From positions 1 through 36,483 of the forward strand of contig JALGSW010000023.1 in NCBI GenBank assembly GCA_029821635.1: DNA of 36,483 nt, read 5' to 3'. Source of the DNA: Candidatus Zipacnadia bacterium (GTDB lineage: Bacteria > Armatimonadota > Zipacnadia > Zipacnadales > UBA5352). Below the pieces are notes generated by a model. It saw only the letters and a list, made by a program, of their open reading frames with translations, did not search any database and had not been told where the DNA came from. Of the stretch, positions 1 to 9,211 are shown piece after piece (the first letter of the stretch is position 1; each line of letters begins with the position of its first letter). Position numbers and translations under genes: made by a program.

Positions 1-210
1 ATGCCGGGGATGCTCGGGACGGAGTTCGCGGCGCGCATCAAGGCGCTCAGCCCCGAGACGCGCGTGATCATCCTCAGCGCGTTCCTCGAGGAGGCCGAGC
101 CGGAGCAGCTCGAGATCGCGGAGTTGGCGCTGGAGAAACCCTTCGACCTGCACGAGCTGAGCCGAATCGTGGGCGAGCTGATGGCCGAGGGCGCGGCGGC
201 GGCGCAGTAG
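1..210 (+). CDS. Response regulator receiver domain, C-terminal part (gene enters from the left)
   Basis: The frame is open at the first base, so the visible Met is almost certainly internal. It sits where the conserved D-x-x-MPG-M-x-G motif follows the phosphoacceptor Asp of a CheY-like receiver domain, and that Asp lies upstream of the window. Remaining hallmarks are the conserved Ser/Thr switch position in 'ILSAF' (about residue 26) and the invariant Lys in 'EKPFD' (about residue 47), followed by the last amphipathic helix. The protein stops soon after the receiver fold with a short Ala-rich tail, so no DNA-binding output domain follows. It is either a stand-alone receiver or the receiver end of a hybrid histidine kinase. 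The downstream gene is convergent. Confidence 0.85.
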   Translation: MPGMLGTEFAARIKALSPETRVIILSAFLEEAEPEQLEIAELALEKPFDLHELSRIVGELMAEGAAAAQ

Positions 211-233
211 GGGCGTCCCCGCGTGGTACCACC

Positions 234-255
234 GGGCGTGGCTGAAGCCACGCCC
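234..255. repeat. Perfect palindrome between convergent genes, possible bidirectional terminator
   Basis: Ten-base arms GGGCGTGGCT and AGCCACGCCC flank a two-base GA centre. It lies between the stop of the receiver gene (210) and the stop of the convergent radical SAM gene (281). Position and symmetry fit a two-way terminator or a REP-like element. There is no clear T-run on either side, so termination is an inference. Confidence 0.6.
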
Positions 256-280
256 CTCCAGAACGGCCGCGCCCGCATTC

Positions 281-1924
281 CTACCTGCGCACGATGTCCC
301 GATTCGCGCGCGCGACCATCTGCCCCATCGCCTCCGCGTCGCCGATCGTGCACCACAGTCGCGAGGCGTCGCGGAACTCGCGCACACCCATCCCCGCGCA
401 CTCCGCGATCAGCACGTTGTCGTCCGGCACCTGCGTCAGGATCCCCGCCTGCTCCAGCGCGCCCGTGAACTCCATCGTCTCCTGCGTGAACTCCCGGAAT
501 GACTTCCCATCGAGTGTGTACGGCGGCTCCTCCCACATCGACGGCGGGAAGAGCAGCTTGATCTTGTAGTCCAGCCCGCGGCGTGTCATCTCCTCCCGGT
601 CGAACTCGAAGCCGTAGTCCTCCGGCCGGTTCCACCACGGCGTGCCGGGCAGCACGCCGGGGAACTGCACCGGGACCGAGTCCGGCCGCACCTTCAGCAG
701 CATCTCGAAGCTCTCGCGGATGGTCTCCTCCGTGTCGAAGGGCAACGGTACGATCATGCTCGTGATCACGAAGATCCCCGCGGCCTGGGCCAGCCGCACG
801 GTCTCATGCACCTTCCCGATGTCGATGCCCTTGCGGACCGCACGTTCGAGCACCTCTTTGCAGCCCGATTCGAGGCCGAAGAAGATCGCGCGCAGCCCGG
901 CCTGCGCTATGCGCTCGAAGTGATCGGGGCGGGCGCTGGCGAAGTGCCCGAAGCTGGTGAAGCGCACGTTCATCTCGCGCGCGATGATCTCGTCGGCCAA
1001 CTCCGCCATCAGCCGCCCGGGCGTTGAGGAGCCTGAGAGGCGGAAGGCGCCGATACCGAAGCGGTCGATGATGCTCTCCATGCGGTCGGCCAGGACGCCG
1101 GCGCTGGCGGAGCGCAGCCGACGGCCGCTCTCCACCGGGTGCGTGCAGAAGCCGCACTGCTGCGGGCAGCCGCGGCTGTCGTCGATCACGATGATCTTGA
1201 TCTTCTCATCGCCCGCCATCGCCGGGTACAGGTCGCGGTCGTAGACCGGCTCGGGCAGCTCGTCCATTTCCAGGCCCTCCGCGCCCGGCAGGGAGACCGG
1301 CGTGGCACCGTCCATGTACGTGATGCCGGGGATGCTCGACAGCTCCGCCCGCCCCATTGCGTGCCGGGCCAGCAGCTTGATCGTGCGCTCGCCCTCGCCG
1401 TGCGCGATGCAGGTGAAGGCCTGCGTGCGCTGGTAGATCGCCCCGCCCCACCACGACGCCTGCGGGCCACCCGCGTAGATCGGCAGCGTGGGGAACTCCC
1501 GGCGCAGCCGCTCGGCGATGATGACGCTGCCGGTGAAGCCGTCGCCGCTCCACAGCTTCATCGCGACGAAGTCGGGGCGGAGGTTGCGCACCTCCTCGGC
1601 GACCTCTTCAGCGATCGCGTACATCTGCGTCTGCTGATGCTGGCCGAGGGCGGCGTCGAGCTGCAGAAGCTTCGCGCGCGTCTCCTCGTTCAGGTCCTCT
1701 CCCCCACCGCCGCCGAGCAGGCTCTGCGCGGCGGGCCGCAGCATCTCCGCAAGCTCGCGCGGGAAGAGCCGGCGCATCGTTGAGATGGTGCCGAAGTCGA
1801 GGATGCGCGGCTCCACGCCAACCTCCAGCAGCGCACCCGCGAGGTTCGCCAGGCCGTTGTCCGGAGTGAGGCTGCTGGGTGTGTAGGGGTAGCCGCCGAA
1901 GCTTACAAGCAATGCACCGGGCAT
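281..1924 (-). CDS. B12-binding-type radical SAM protein
   Basis: About 547 residues. An N-terminal cobalamin-binding-like Rossmann region (roughly 1-200) begins with a strand-loop 'LLVSFGGYPYTPSS' and contains 'DFVAMKLW' and 'IYAGGPQAS', as in B12-binding radical SAM proteins. The canonical DxHxxG cobalamin motif is not visible, which is common in this class. The radical SAM core follows with the CX3CX2C cluster motif 'CPQQCGFC' (Cys about 253, 257, 260), preceded by 'IDDSRG'. The family uses a 4Fe-4S cluster and S-adenosylmethionine for methyl transfer, ring formation or other radical steps; the substrate cannot be told. A GTG three bases upstream (1927) is an alternative start, and neither has a strong ribosome site. 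It is divergent from the exported-protein run starting at 2124. Confidence 0.85.
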   Translation of the reverse strand: MPGALLVSFGGYPYTPSSLTPDNGLANLAGALLEVGVEPRILDFGTISTMRRLFPRELAEMLRPAAQSLLGGGGGEDLNEETRAKLLQLDAALGQHQQTQMYAIAEEVAEEVRNLRPDFVAMKLWSGDGFTGSVIIAERLRREFPTLPIYAGGPQASWWGGAIYQRTQAFTCIAHGEGERTIKLLARHAMGRAELSSIPGITYMDGATPVSLPGAEGLEMDELPEPVYDRDLYPAMAGDEKIKIIVIDDSRGCPQQCGFCTHPVESGRRLRSASAGVLADRMESIIDRFGIGAFRLSGSSTPGRLMAELADEIIAREMNVRFTSFGHFASARPDHFERIAQAGLRAIFFGLESGCKEVLERAVRKGIDIGKVHETVRLAQAAGIFVITSMIVPLPFDTEETIRESFEMLLKVRPDSVPVQFPGVLPGTPWWNRPEDYGFEFDREEMTRRGLDYKIKLLFPPSMWEEPPYTLDGKSFREFTQETMEFTGALEQAGILTQVPDDNVLIAECAGMGVREFRDASRLWCTIGDAEAMGQMVARANRDIVRR

Positions 1925-1963
1925 CACGTATCATCCACTCGCGATCGGGTTGCGCGTCCGTCA

Positions 1964-1977
1964 GGGGCCCCCCCCCC
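1964..1977. repeat. G4-C10 homopolymer tract in a divergent intergenic region
   Basis: Four G are followed directly by ten C in the 199-base gap between the divergent radical SAM gene and the exported protein gene at 2124. Long homopolymers can slip in replication or be assembly errors. Its position upstream of both genes is the only reason to note it. Confidence 0.5.
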
Positions 1978-2123
1978 TGGAGTGCGGGTTCGCCGGCCTC
2001 GTCCAACAAACCTCCATGCACGCGCACAGATGAACCTCGCGTGTCATAGGGCGGCTCCGGCAGGAGATAGGCCCCGCACCGTGGAAGCTGCCGTCCACGC
2101 CACGGAGACCGGGAGGCACGTTC

Positions 2124-4127
2124 ATGTCCATGCCGCAGATCATCGGCGCCGCAACGCTGCTGCTCGCCGCGCACCTGCTCGCTGTCGCGGAGCCGCTCTC
2201 GTGGGAGGGCGTTGAGGTCCGCGCCACCGACGACAACGGCAGCCCCACCGGGGACCCGCACATGGCGATCGACGGCGATGAGGAGACCGTCTGGTCCGGC
2301 GATGCCCACGACCTCACCGTCAGGCCCACGAACTTCGTGGTGCTCTTCCCCGAGCCCACAGCGGTGGGGGCGCTGGAGCTGCTGACCGACAACACCAAAG
2401 GCTACGTGCGGCTGACCGAGCTGGAAGTCTACGCGGCCGTCGAGGGCGGCTGGGCGCCCGTCGGCTCCGTAGCAGGCAACGATCAGCTCCGCCTCACGAT
2501 CGACCTCACGCCCGTGCGCACGGAGCTGTTGCGCCTGCGCGTCACGGACACCGCTCGACCCGATCACGCCTATCCGCGCGTGCATGAGTTGCTGCTGCAC
2601 CCGCCCGCCGAGGGCGTGGCGCTGCAGACGCCACCGGCCGCCGACGTGCCCGGCGAGACCAAAGCCGAGCGGCTGTTCCTCGACGCGCTCATCGGCACGG
2701 TCGCGCCGATCGCGCCGGCGCAGTACGACCCGGAGATCGGCTACCTCGGCTACGTCCAACGCTTCATGAACACGCTGCTGGAGGCCGGGACGGACCGCTA
2801 CGGGGAGGTCCACTCACCGATGTGGGTGAGCGTCCTGAGCTGCCGCGACCTCGAACACCCCGGCTGCCAGTTGCCCACGATCGAAGGCCAGCGGCAGGGC
2901 GACCGCGCGATGATGGGCGGCAACCTCCAGCATGATCTGATGCTGCTGATGGCCTGCGAGCCGCTGAGCGAGCTGACCGGCGACGCGCGCTACGAGCGGG
3001 CCGCCGAGGACTACCTGCGCTTCTTCCTCGACAACGCCACCGACACGCCCACCGGCCTGTGGCCGTGGGGCGAGCACGCGCACTGGGACTTCTACGGTGA
3101 GTGCGTCGGCCACACGATCCACGAGCACCTCGGCGCCGCCCCGCTGCGCTTCTGGGAGTGGGCGTGGCGCCTCAACCCGGACGCGGTCCTGCGCGAAGCC
3201 GACGGGCTCATCAACCACGTCTACGACCTCGATACCTTCGGCTACTCGCGCCACGCGGACGTGACGAAGCCGCTGCCTGAGCCGCGCAAGATGGAGGGCT
3301 ACCTCGACTTCCCCCGCCACGGCGGCTTCTACATTCAGGAGTGGGCGTTCGCGTTCAGCAAGACCGGCGAGCGCAAGTACCTCGACCTGATCGAGCGGAT
3401 GATGGACCATCACGAGGCGGCCATCAACCCCGAGAGCGGCCTGCTTCCCGCCACCACCACGAACAGCGCGGGCGTCGCCACTCCCTCGAGCCAGCTCTCC
3501 CTCGCGCTCACGATGATCGAGTCGTTGCCGCTGCTGGAGGGGACGCCGACGCGCGAACGCTGCGAAAGCCTCGCGGATCGCTACCTCGACGCGCTGACCG
3601 CGCTGCCCAACGAGGCGGCGGACGGGCGCTACATCGGGAGCTGCCCCATCGGCGGCCCCACCGAGGGCGGGCGCATCGGCTGGATCCCCCACTTCGGCGC
3701 CAACTACGGTCAGGGCTTCGCGTGCGCCCAGGCGTTGCTGTGGGTCCAGGCCTACCGGCTCACCGAGGACCAGCGCTGCCTCGACCTTGCGCGCGACATG
3801 GCCCGCTGGTACGCACAGACGGAGGAGCTGCCCGAAGAAGAGCACGTGCGGGCGCAGGTCTATGCAGGGATCATCAATCTGATGATGGACATGCACGAGC
3901 TTGACGGCGGCGAGCAGTGGCTGCCCGCGGCTGAGCGCTTCGCCCGGACGGCCATCGAGGGGCTCTACTGCGACGTGGACGGTCACGGGATCTTTCGCGG
4001 CGCGACCGACCTGTGGTACTACGAATCGGAGCTGTGGGTCAGCAACCTCGCGTATGCGCTGATCCGGCTGCACACGCTGACCGAGGACACGAACGTGACG
4101 CTGCCGGCCAACTACTTCATGCGCTGA
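2124..4127 (+). CDS. Exported protein: F5/8-type C (discoidin-like) domain plus helical barrel, probable carbohydrate-active enzyme
   Basis: 667 residues. The start is set by GGGAGG seven bases upstream; an in-frame ATG at 2130 is the alternative. Residues 1-22 form a signal-peptide-like hydrophobic stretch ending near 'AVAEP'. Residues about 25-155 look like an F5/8 type C / discoidin jelly roll: 'AIDGDEETVWSG' is the typical domain opening, and the domain closes with 'RVHELLLHP'. The remaining ~500 residues are rich in regularly spaced aromatic and charged helices, such as 'DARYERAAEDYLRFF' and 'CLDLARDMARWYAQ', as in the (alpha/alpha)-barrel folds of many glycoside hydrolases and polysaccharide lyases. 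I cannot assign a CAZy family or catalytic residues. The next gene begins 16 bases downstream and is also exported, so the two are probably co-transcribed and work on the same extracellular substrate. Confidence 0.8.
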   Translation: MSMPQIIGAATLLLAAHLLAVAEPLSWEGVEVRATDDNGSPTGDPHMAIDGDEETVWSGDAHDLTVRPTNFVVLFPEPTAVGALELLTDNTKGYVRLTELEVYAAVEGGWAPVGSVAGNDQLRLTIDLTPVRTELLRLRVTDTARPDHAYPRVHELLLHPPAEGVALQTPPAADVPGETKAERLFLDALIGTVAPIAPAQYDPEIGYLGYVQRFMNTLLEAGTDRYGEVHSPMWVSVLSCRDLEHPGCQLPTIEGQRQGDRAMMGGNLQHDLMLLMACEPLSELTGDARYERAAEDYLRFFLDNATDTPTGLWPWGEHAHWDFYGECVGHTIHEHLGAAPLRFWEWAWRLNPDAVLREADGLINHVYDLDTFGYSRHADVTKPLPEPRKMEGYLDFPRHGGFYIQEWAFAFSKTGERKYLDLIERMMDHHEAAINPESGLLPATTTNSAGVATPSSQLSLALTMIESLPLLEGTPTRERCESLADRYLDALTALPNEAADGRYIGSCPIGGPTEGGRIGWIPHFGANYGQGFACAQALLWVQAYRLTEDQRCLDLARDMARWYAQTEELPEEEHVRAQVYAGIINLMMDMHELDGGEQWLPAAERFARTAIEGLYCDVDGHGIFRGATDLWYYESELWVSNLAYALIRLHTLTEDTNVTLPANYFMR

Positions 4128-4143
4128 GCGCGCGCAACGGAGC

Positions 4144-7100
4144 GTGATGACCATGGCGCGAGCGGGACTCGCACTGCTGCTGGCCTCGATCGCAGTCACA
4201 GCCGCGTGGGCACAGGATGACGCGGGGACGATCGCCAACCCCGGCTTCGAGCTCGGCGACGAGAATCGCGCGGAAGCCTGGGGCGTCGGCGGGGGCGCCG
4301 CGATCGTCAGGGACGCGGCCATCGCGCACTCCGGGCAGCGTTGCGCGATGACGCGCTTCGAGGACTCGGTCGCCCAGCGCGTGAAGATCGACGGCGCCGC
4401 CGCCTACCGCATCTCCGGCTGGATCAGGCGCGTGGACCCGGCGGGCATCGAGACCCCGAAGATCAAGGTCTACTTCTACGACGCCGAGGGCAAGCAGGTG
4501 GACGTCCAGGCCGCCGAGTGCCCCGGCGCCGCCGCCGACTGGTCCTCGTGGGAGACGGTCATGCAGGCGCCCTTCAACGCGGCGGAGATGAACCTCACCG
4601 TCCGCGGCTTCTTCGGCGGCACCAAATGGTTCTACTGGGACGACTTCGCCATGCAGAAGGTCGAGGCGCCCGACTGGCCGCGCTGGGACGACACGCCGGA
4701 CCTCGACGGCATGACGGTCACCGTGCCCGACATCGCGGACGTGTGGACCGACGCCCTCCTGCGCTGGCCGCCGAACGCCATCGTGCCCTTCGACGGACGC
4801 CTCGACAGCTCCGTGCTGCTGCGCGGTGAGTCCCTGCGCGTGGAGCTTCAGGGGCCCATCGATGCGAACTGGGCGCTCATCCACACGATGCGGCCGGGGA
4901 TGGCGCTCGGAGAGGCGCTGCTGATGGGCAGAGGCCCCGCCGATCTGGAGGCCGGCCCAGCCGGCATGAAGCGGTTAGCCCCCAGTGAAGCAAGGGAGGA
5001 GTTGGTCACTTCACTTCAGTTCGAGCCGCAGGACGTGGACACAGCGCTGCTCATGTTCCCATTCGCGAGGGACGCAGAGGTCTACCTCAACGAGATCCAG
5101 CTCTTCGGCCTGACGGAGGGCGCGCAGCTCCCCGGCGACGCGGTCGAGCTGCGCCTCGCCGAAGGCGCGCCCGAGGCCGTCGCCGACGACCTCGCGGCCG
5201 CTTTCGCCGCCGAGGGCCAGCGCGCCGCGCTCACCGCCGGAGAGGCCACGGGTGGCGAGTATGAACTGCCTGCGGGCCGCTACACGAGCATCTTCGCGCA
5301 GCCCGCGCAGGGCGAGTTCGGCCTCGCGGGAGTGACGCTCGACCTCGCGCTGCCCGGCGCGAGCGAGGGCGACATGATCGAGATCGCGCTCAAGCGCCCC
5401 GAGGAGCTGGACATCAACGTCCGCTGGACCACGCTCGCCGACCGCCAGGTGGACAATCGCGAGAACCGGCGCTACTACTCCGACCTCTGCCGCGTGGTCA
5501 GCCGCGTCGAGGGCGGGCGGCTACGGGCCACGCTCGACGTACCGGACCAACTCTATCCAGCGGATGAGCCGATCTGGCTGACCATCCGCGCGCGCCGCGA
5601 GATGACGCTCGACCTCGCCCAGTCGCGCCTCATCGCGAGCACCATCTCGCCGGACGCCGCCCTCGCGGAGTACGTCCCGCAGATTGAGCGCGTCCTGCGG
5701 CGCATGTACGCCGACGCGACCGAGGCGCACGTCTACGATGGTCGCGACTGGTCGAAGATGGTCATCGGCGCCTACACGGAACGCGTGCTGGCGCTCGCCC
5801 CGGGCAACGGGCCCGCGACGCAGATATACCAGCGCATCGCGCGCGTGAAGCCCGTAGTGCGAATCGAGCGCCCCGGCCCCGCCTACGCGCCTGACTGGGC
5901 CGTCTGGGCGCGCGAGGCCATGCAGAACCGCCACGAGATCCTGACGTGGTGGCTCAACCACCGCCAGCAGGCGAACGGGGAGCTTGGCGGGCACATCAAC
6001 GATGATGGCGAGTACTCGTGCAACTGGCCGAGCGTCTACCTGATGACCGGCGACGAGCGCATCGCGAACGCGCTGCGCAAGCTCTCCGACGTCGCGTGGG
6101 AGATGAGCGCGGGGACCGGCTACACCGTCGGCTCGCGCGACGTCGAACATGCCGCCGAGGACCAGTCGTGCACACAGCCGCAGGTGCTGCTGACCGATTA
6201 CGGCAACCCGACCTCGATCGAGCGCTTCATGACGATGTCACAGTATTTCGACCTGTGGACGCACGTCAACGAGGCCGGGAGGCGGCAGTTCCGCAGCTAT
6301 ATGTTCAACACGAAGGAGGTCTGGGATGACCCGCCCTTCGACATCGACCAGCCCTACTGCCCGCTGTCGATGGTCGGCACCGGGCACCTCGTTTGGTACA
6401 ACGGCAGCCCGGAGATCTCGCGTATCTTCCTCGAGGAAGCCGAGAGCTGGGCGCTCGCGTGCCTGAGCACCGACAAGGGCAAGCCCGAGGGCAAGATCCC
6501 GATCGAGATCAGTGCGCGGACCTCGGAGATCAATCCGTACGCGCCCTACCCGAGCAACCCGATTCTGCAGAAGCGCAATTCGCTCTACCGCGGCGGCGCG
6601 GGCGCGTACATCGTGCAGTACTTCATGCGGGGCGCCTTCGCGCTCACCAACGACGACCCGTGGAGGCGCCTCGTCGGCCTCTGGGAGCCCCCCGCCGACG
6701 GCGCGGCGGAGCGCGCGGAGAGCACACTTGCGCGCTACAGCGAGCAGGTTCCGCCGCCGCCTGCCGGCCCGGAGCAGCGCTACGCGGTCCCCGCGACCGA
6801 GTATGACGCGATCAAGGCGCCGCTTGAGGTCGTGCGCGGCGGCGAGGCCATCGGCGGGCAGGGCACGGATGCGAACGTGGGCTCGGTCACCTGCACGATC
6901 AGCGTGCCGGAGGCGGGACGCTACGCCATCTGGGGGCTGCTTGGGCGCGCGGACCCGACCGAGGAGGGCACGCAGGACACGAGCTTCTTCGCGACCGTGG
7001 ACGACCGGCCGCGCGACCGCCTGCGCGGTCCCGTCCCGGCGGATGAGTGGACGCCCCTGATCACCGCGAACTCCTACGAGCTAGCCGCGGGCGAGCACAC

Positions 7101-8031
7101 GATCCTCGTCGGCGAACGCACCAACGGCAGCGCCCTGCGCGAGATCGGCTTCACGAACAAGTACTCACTGGAGGGCTCCTGGCGCCCGAGCCAGGACGAG
7201 CTGTCGATGTGGCGCGCATGGCGCGTGACCGGCGACAGAAAGTGGCTGGTCGAGGAGCTGCGCGAGTGCGTGCGCCAGCAGGAGCGCAACCGCTGGCTGC
7301 TGACCGAGGCCGAGCCCTACACCGACCGCGTGCCGGTGCCGGGCCAGCGGCTGCTGAGCAGCCTCTTCCTCGGCGACTTCACCTCCGGCAAGTCGCACGT
7401 GCCGGGGCACTGGGTGAGCTGGGAGGGCGGCGGGCTCGACTACGCAGCGGCGGTGCGCGAGGCCTCGCCCGAGCACCTCAAGGCGCTCGTCTACAGCTTC
7501 CACGAGCAGCCCACGCCGATGACCATGCGCGTCTGGCGCCTGCCGCACGGGCGCTACCGCGTGAGCGTCGGCGCGGACACCGACGGCGACGATGTTGCCG
7601 ATAGGCAGGTCACGACGGGCGAGCAGGAGCTGTGGCGCTACGACGGCGCGGTGCAGTTCGACGCGCGCCCCGGCGAGACGCTGGTGATCGAGCTGACGCT
7701 GCTGGAGGAGCTGCCGGACATCCGCATGCGACCGGACCTCGCGATCGGCGTGGGCGACGCGACGGTCGATGGCGATGCGCTGACGGTGACCGTGCACAAC
7801 ATCGGCGGCTCGGCCGCGCCCGCGAGCACGCTGCAGGTGCTGGGCGCGGCGGGCGAGATCGCGACGGCGCAGGTTCCCGCCCTCGACGCACCGATCGATC
7901 TGAAGCCGAAGACCGTGACGGTGCGCATCGACCTGCCTGAGGGAGCGCAGGCGACGACCATCCGCCTCGACCCCACGAACGCCATCGCCGAAATCACGGA
8001 GGCGAATAACGCGCTAAGATTGCGGAACTGA
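4144..8031 (+). CDS. Very large exported multidomain protein: CBM-like N-terminus, helical catalytic-like core, CARDB C-terminus
   Basis: 1295 residues from a GTG at 4144; ATG codons at 4147 and 4153 are equally plausible. The signal peptide ends at 'AAWA-QDD'. Residues about 30-180 resemble a carbohydrate-binding jelly roll, from 'NPGFELGDENRAEAWG' to 'FYWDDFAMQ'. The middle (about 500-870) is helical, with 'WWLNHRQQANGELGGHINDD' suggesting an (alpha/alpha)-barrel of the polysaccharide lyase or hydrolase type. Around 1130-1150 a DTDGDDVAD run resembles an acidic calcium-binding loop. The last ~100 residues match CARDB adhesion domains, including 'AEITEANN' near the end. No catalytic residues can be named. 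It follows the discoidin protein by 16 bases. A substrate-binding and cleavage role at the cell surface is inferred from domain make-up and neighbours. Confidence 0.8.
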   Translation: MMTMARAGLALLLASIAVTAAWAQDDAGTIANPGFELGDENRAEAWGVGGGAAIVRDAAIAHSGQRCAMTRFEDSVAQRVKIDGAAAYRISGWIRRVDPAGIETPKIKVYFYDAEGKQVDVQAAECPGAAADWSSWETVMQAPFNAAEMNLTVRGFFGGTKWFYWDDFAMQKVEAPDWPRWDDTPDLDGMTVTVPDIADVWTDALLRWPPNAIVPFDGRLDSSVLLRGESLRVELQGPIDANWALIHTMRPGMALGEALLMGRGPADLEAGPAGMKRLAPSEAREELVTSLQFEPQDVDTALLMFPFARDAEVYLNEIQLFGLTEGAQLPGDAVELRLAEGAPEAVADDLAAAFAAEGQRAALTAGEATGGEYELPAGRYTSIFAQPAQGEFGLAGVTLDLALPGASEGDMIEIALKRPEELDINVRWTTLADRQVDNRENRRYYSDLCRVVSRVEGGRLRATLDVPDQLYPADEPIWLTIRARREMTLDLAQSRLIASTISPDAALAEYVPQIERVLRRMYADATEAHVYDGRDWSKMVIGAYTERVLALAPGNGPATQIYQRIARVKPVVRIERPGPAYAPDWAVWAREAMQNRHEILTWWLNHRQQANGELGGHINDDGEYSCNWPSVYLMTGDERIANALRKLSDVAWEMSAGTGYTVGSRDVEHAAEDQSCTQPQVLLTDYGNPTSIERFMTMSQYFDLWTHVNEAGRRQFRSYMFNTKEVWDDPPFDIDQPYCPLSMVGTGHLVWYNGSPEISRIFLEEAESWALACLSTDKGKPEGKIPIEISARTSEINPYAPYPSNPILQKRNSLYRGGAGAYIVQYFMRGAFALTNDDPWRRLVGLWEPPADGAAERAESTLARYSEQVPPPPAGPEQRYAVPATEYDAIKAPLEVVRGGEAIGGQGTDANVGSVTCTISVPEAGRYAIWGLLGRADPTEEGTQDTSFFATVDDRPRDRLRGPVPADEWTPLITANSYELAAGEHTILVGERTNGSALREIGFTNKYSLEGSWRPSQDELSMWRAWRVTGDRKWLVEELRECVRQQERNRWLLTEAEPYTDRVPVPGQRLLSSLFLGDFTSGKSHVPGHWVSWEGGGLDYAAAVREASPEHLKALVYSFHEQPTPMTMRVWRLPHGRYRVSVGADTDGDDVADRQVTTGEQELWRYDGAVQFDARPGETLVIELTLLEELPDIRMRPDLAIGVGDATVDGDALTVTVHNIGGSAAPASTLQVLGAAGEIATAQVPALDAPIDLKPKTVTVRIDLPEGAQATTIRLDPTNAIAEITEANNALRLRN

Positions 8032-8077
8032 GACGCGCGTCGTGCGTTTGCATGACTGTCGTTTGGAGCGACGCATG

Positions 8078-8095
8078 GAGACCGCAGGCGGTCTC
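8078..8095. repeat. Perfect short palindrome flanked by a direct repeat
   Basis: Arms GAGACCGC and GCGGTCTC surround a two-base AG centre. The near-identical words GTCGTTTGGAGCG (from 8059) and GTCGTTTGGATGCG (from 8098) flank it. It lies in the 113-base gap before the first secretin-like gene and could be a REP-type element or an attenuating hairpin. Confidence 0.5.
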
Positions 8096-8144
8096 ACGTC
8101 GTTTGGATGCGCCGGCCGTTCACGCTATGACAGGGGGCCCCATC

Positions 8145-9179
8145 ATGCCGCGCATCGCACTGATCGTGACGTGCCTGCTGCTGGTCACATGCTCGCTGGC
8201 TGCCGCTCAGGACGACGTCGCACAACGATCATTGATGCTGAACAACCTCTCGCCTCAGGTCGTGGTGGAGCTCTTCGAGGAGGATCGGCTGGGGCCGCCC
8301 GGCGGGCTCGAATCGGTAGAGGCCTTTCAGGGGCACGCTTTGCCGCAGATCGCGCCTGACTTCCGGCTGCCCGGCGGCGTGAGATTGCGCGGCAGCCAGG
8401 CTGCGGTCGAAGAGGTCAGACAGATTCTTCTGCTGCTGAACAGCAGCACAACGCCGCTGGATCTCACAGAGTGGCCCTGGCTGATGCAGGACGGGAGATT
8501 GCGTCTTCCTCCCGATCGGGCCATCGTGCGGCCGTGCGGCGGTGACGCTCAACGCGTGCGGGTCGCCATCCGGTCCGGGAGGGTGACGCTCCCGGAGGAA
8601 GTCGTGCTCGACGACATCGTGCAGCCGGAGAACGCGATACACCTGCGCGGCCCCGCAGATGCACTCGCCGAGGCGGCGGAACAGCTGCAGGCGCTGGACT
8701 TTTCTCCAGTGCAGCTTGCGCTTGAGACCCTCGTCGTCTACAGGGCAGACGGCCCGACGCTGCCCCGGGCGCTCGTGGCGAACGGGATGGCGATGCCGTC
8801 GATGCTCATCTGTCAGGGGATGACCGAGGGCGAGATCGAGCAACTGAAGAACAGCGCCGACCGGAAGGCTGGATACAGTGTCCTCACCAGAGATGGCCTC
8901 GTCGAAGCCGCATCGGTCCCCATTGACACTAACGGCGATGGCGCCGGAGACATCGTCGCAGAGCTGAAGTACGTCGCCTACCTCGACGGGGACAGGATTG
9001 CGTTTCAGGTCAACATCGCGACCTATGACTACCGCAACGGGGGCGGAGCAGAGCCGGAAACGCTGTCCGTCATGCTGCGGATGGCAAACGGCGAGACCGC
9101 GGCACTCGCGCACGTGGGTAAAGACGGGGCGATCCTCGATCCGGTGTACCTGCTGACGGCGAGGGCTCTTCAGCCGTAG
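8145..9179 (+). CDS. Exported secretin-like protein 1 (N1-like domain plus reduced secretin-like region)
   Basis: 344 residues. The frame is open further upstream, but the ATG at 8145 has AGGGGG eight bases before it and begins a clear signal peptide ending near 'LAAAQ', so I chose it. About residues 165-205 ('IHLRGPADALAEAAEQLQALD') look like a secretin N1/N0-type alpha-beta domain, which in GspD and PilQ also precedes a 'VQLALETLVVY'-like strand. The C-terminal part keeps secretin-like spacing and ends 'DPVYLLTARAL', comparable to the last strands of the secretin barrel, but is much too short for a complete outer-membrane secretin. An acidic DTNGDGAGD run resembles a calcium-binding loop. 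The next gene is a shorter paralogue with the same opening 'RIALIVTC' and the same ending. A periplasmic or envelope role is inferred; function unknown. Confidence 0.7.
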   Translation: MPRIALIVTCLLLVTCSLAAAQDDVAQRSLMLNNLSPQVVVELFEEDRLGPPGGLESVEAFQGHALPQIAPDFRLPGGVRLRGSQAAVEEVRQILLLLNSSTTPLDLTEWPWLMQDGRLRLPPDRAIVRPCGGDAQRVRVAIRSGRVTLPEEVVLDDIVQPENAIHLRGPADALAEAAEQLQALDFSPVQLALETLVVYRADGPTLPRALVANGMAMPSMLICQGMTEGEIEQLKNSADRKAGYSVLTRDGLVEAASVPIDTNGDGAGDIVAELKYVAYLDGDRIAFQVNIATYDYRNGGGAEPETLSVMLRMANGETAALAHVGKDGAILDPVYLLTARALQP

Positions 9180-9211
9180 CGCACCCATCAGCCGCGAGGG
9201 AGGGACAGACC

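Noticed and set aside
1608..2813. A 401-codon minus-strand frame spanning the divergent gap
   Set aside because: It crosses the radical SAM and discoidin genes in a non-coding phase and has no signal or motif.
8052..8144. Earlier start for secretin-like protein 1
   Set aside because: The additional residues hold no signal-peptide features and run through a palindrome; the ATG at 8145 has a ribosome site and a normal signal peptide.
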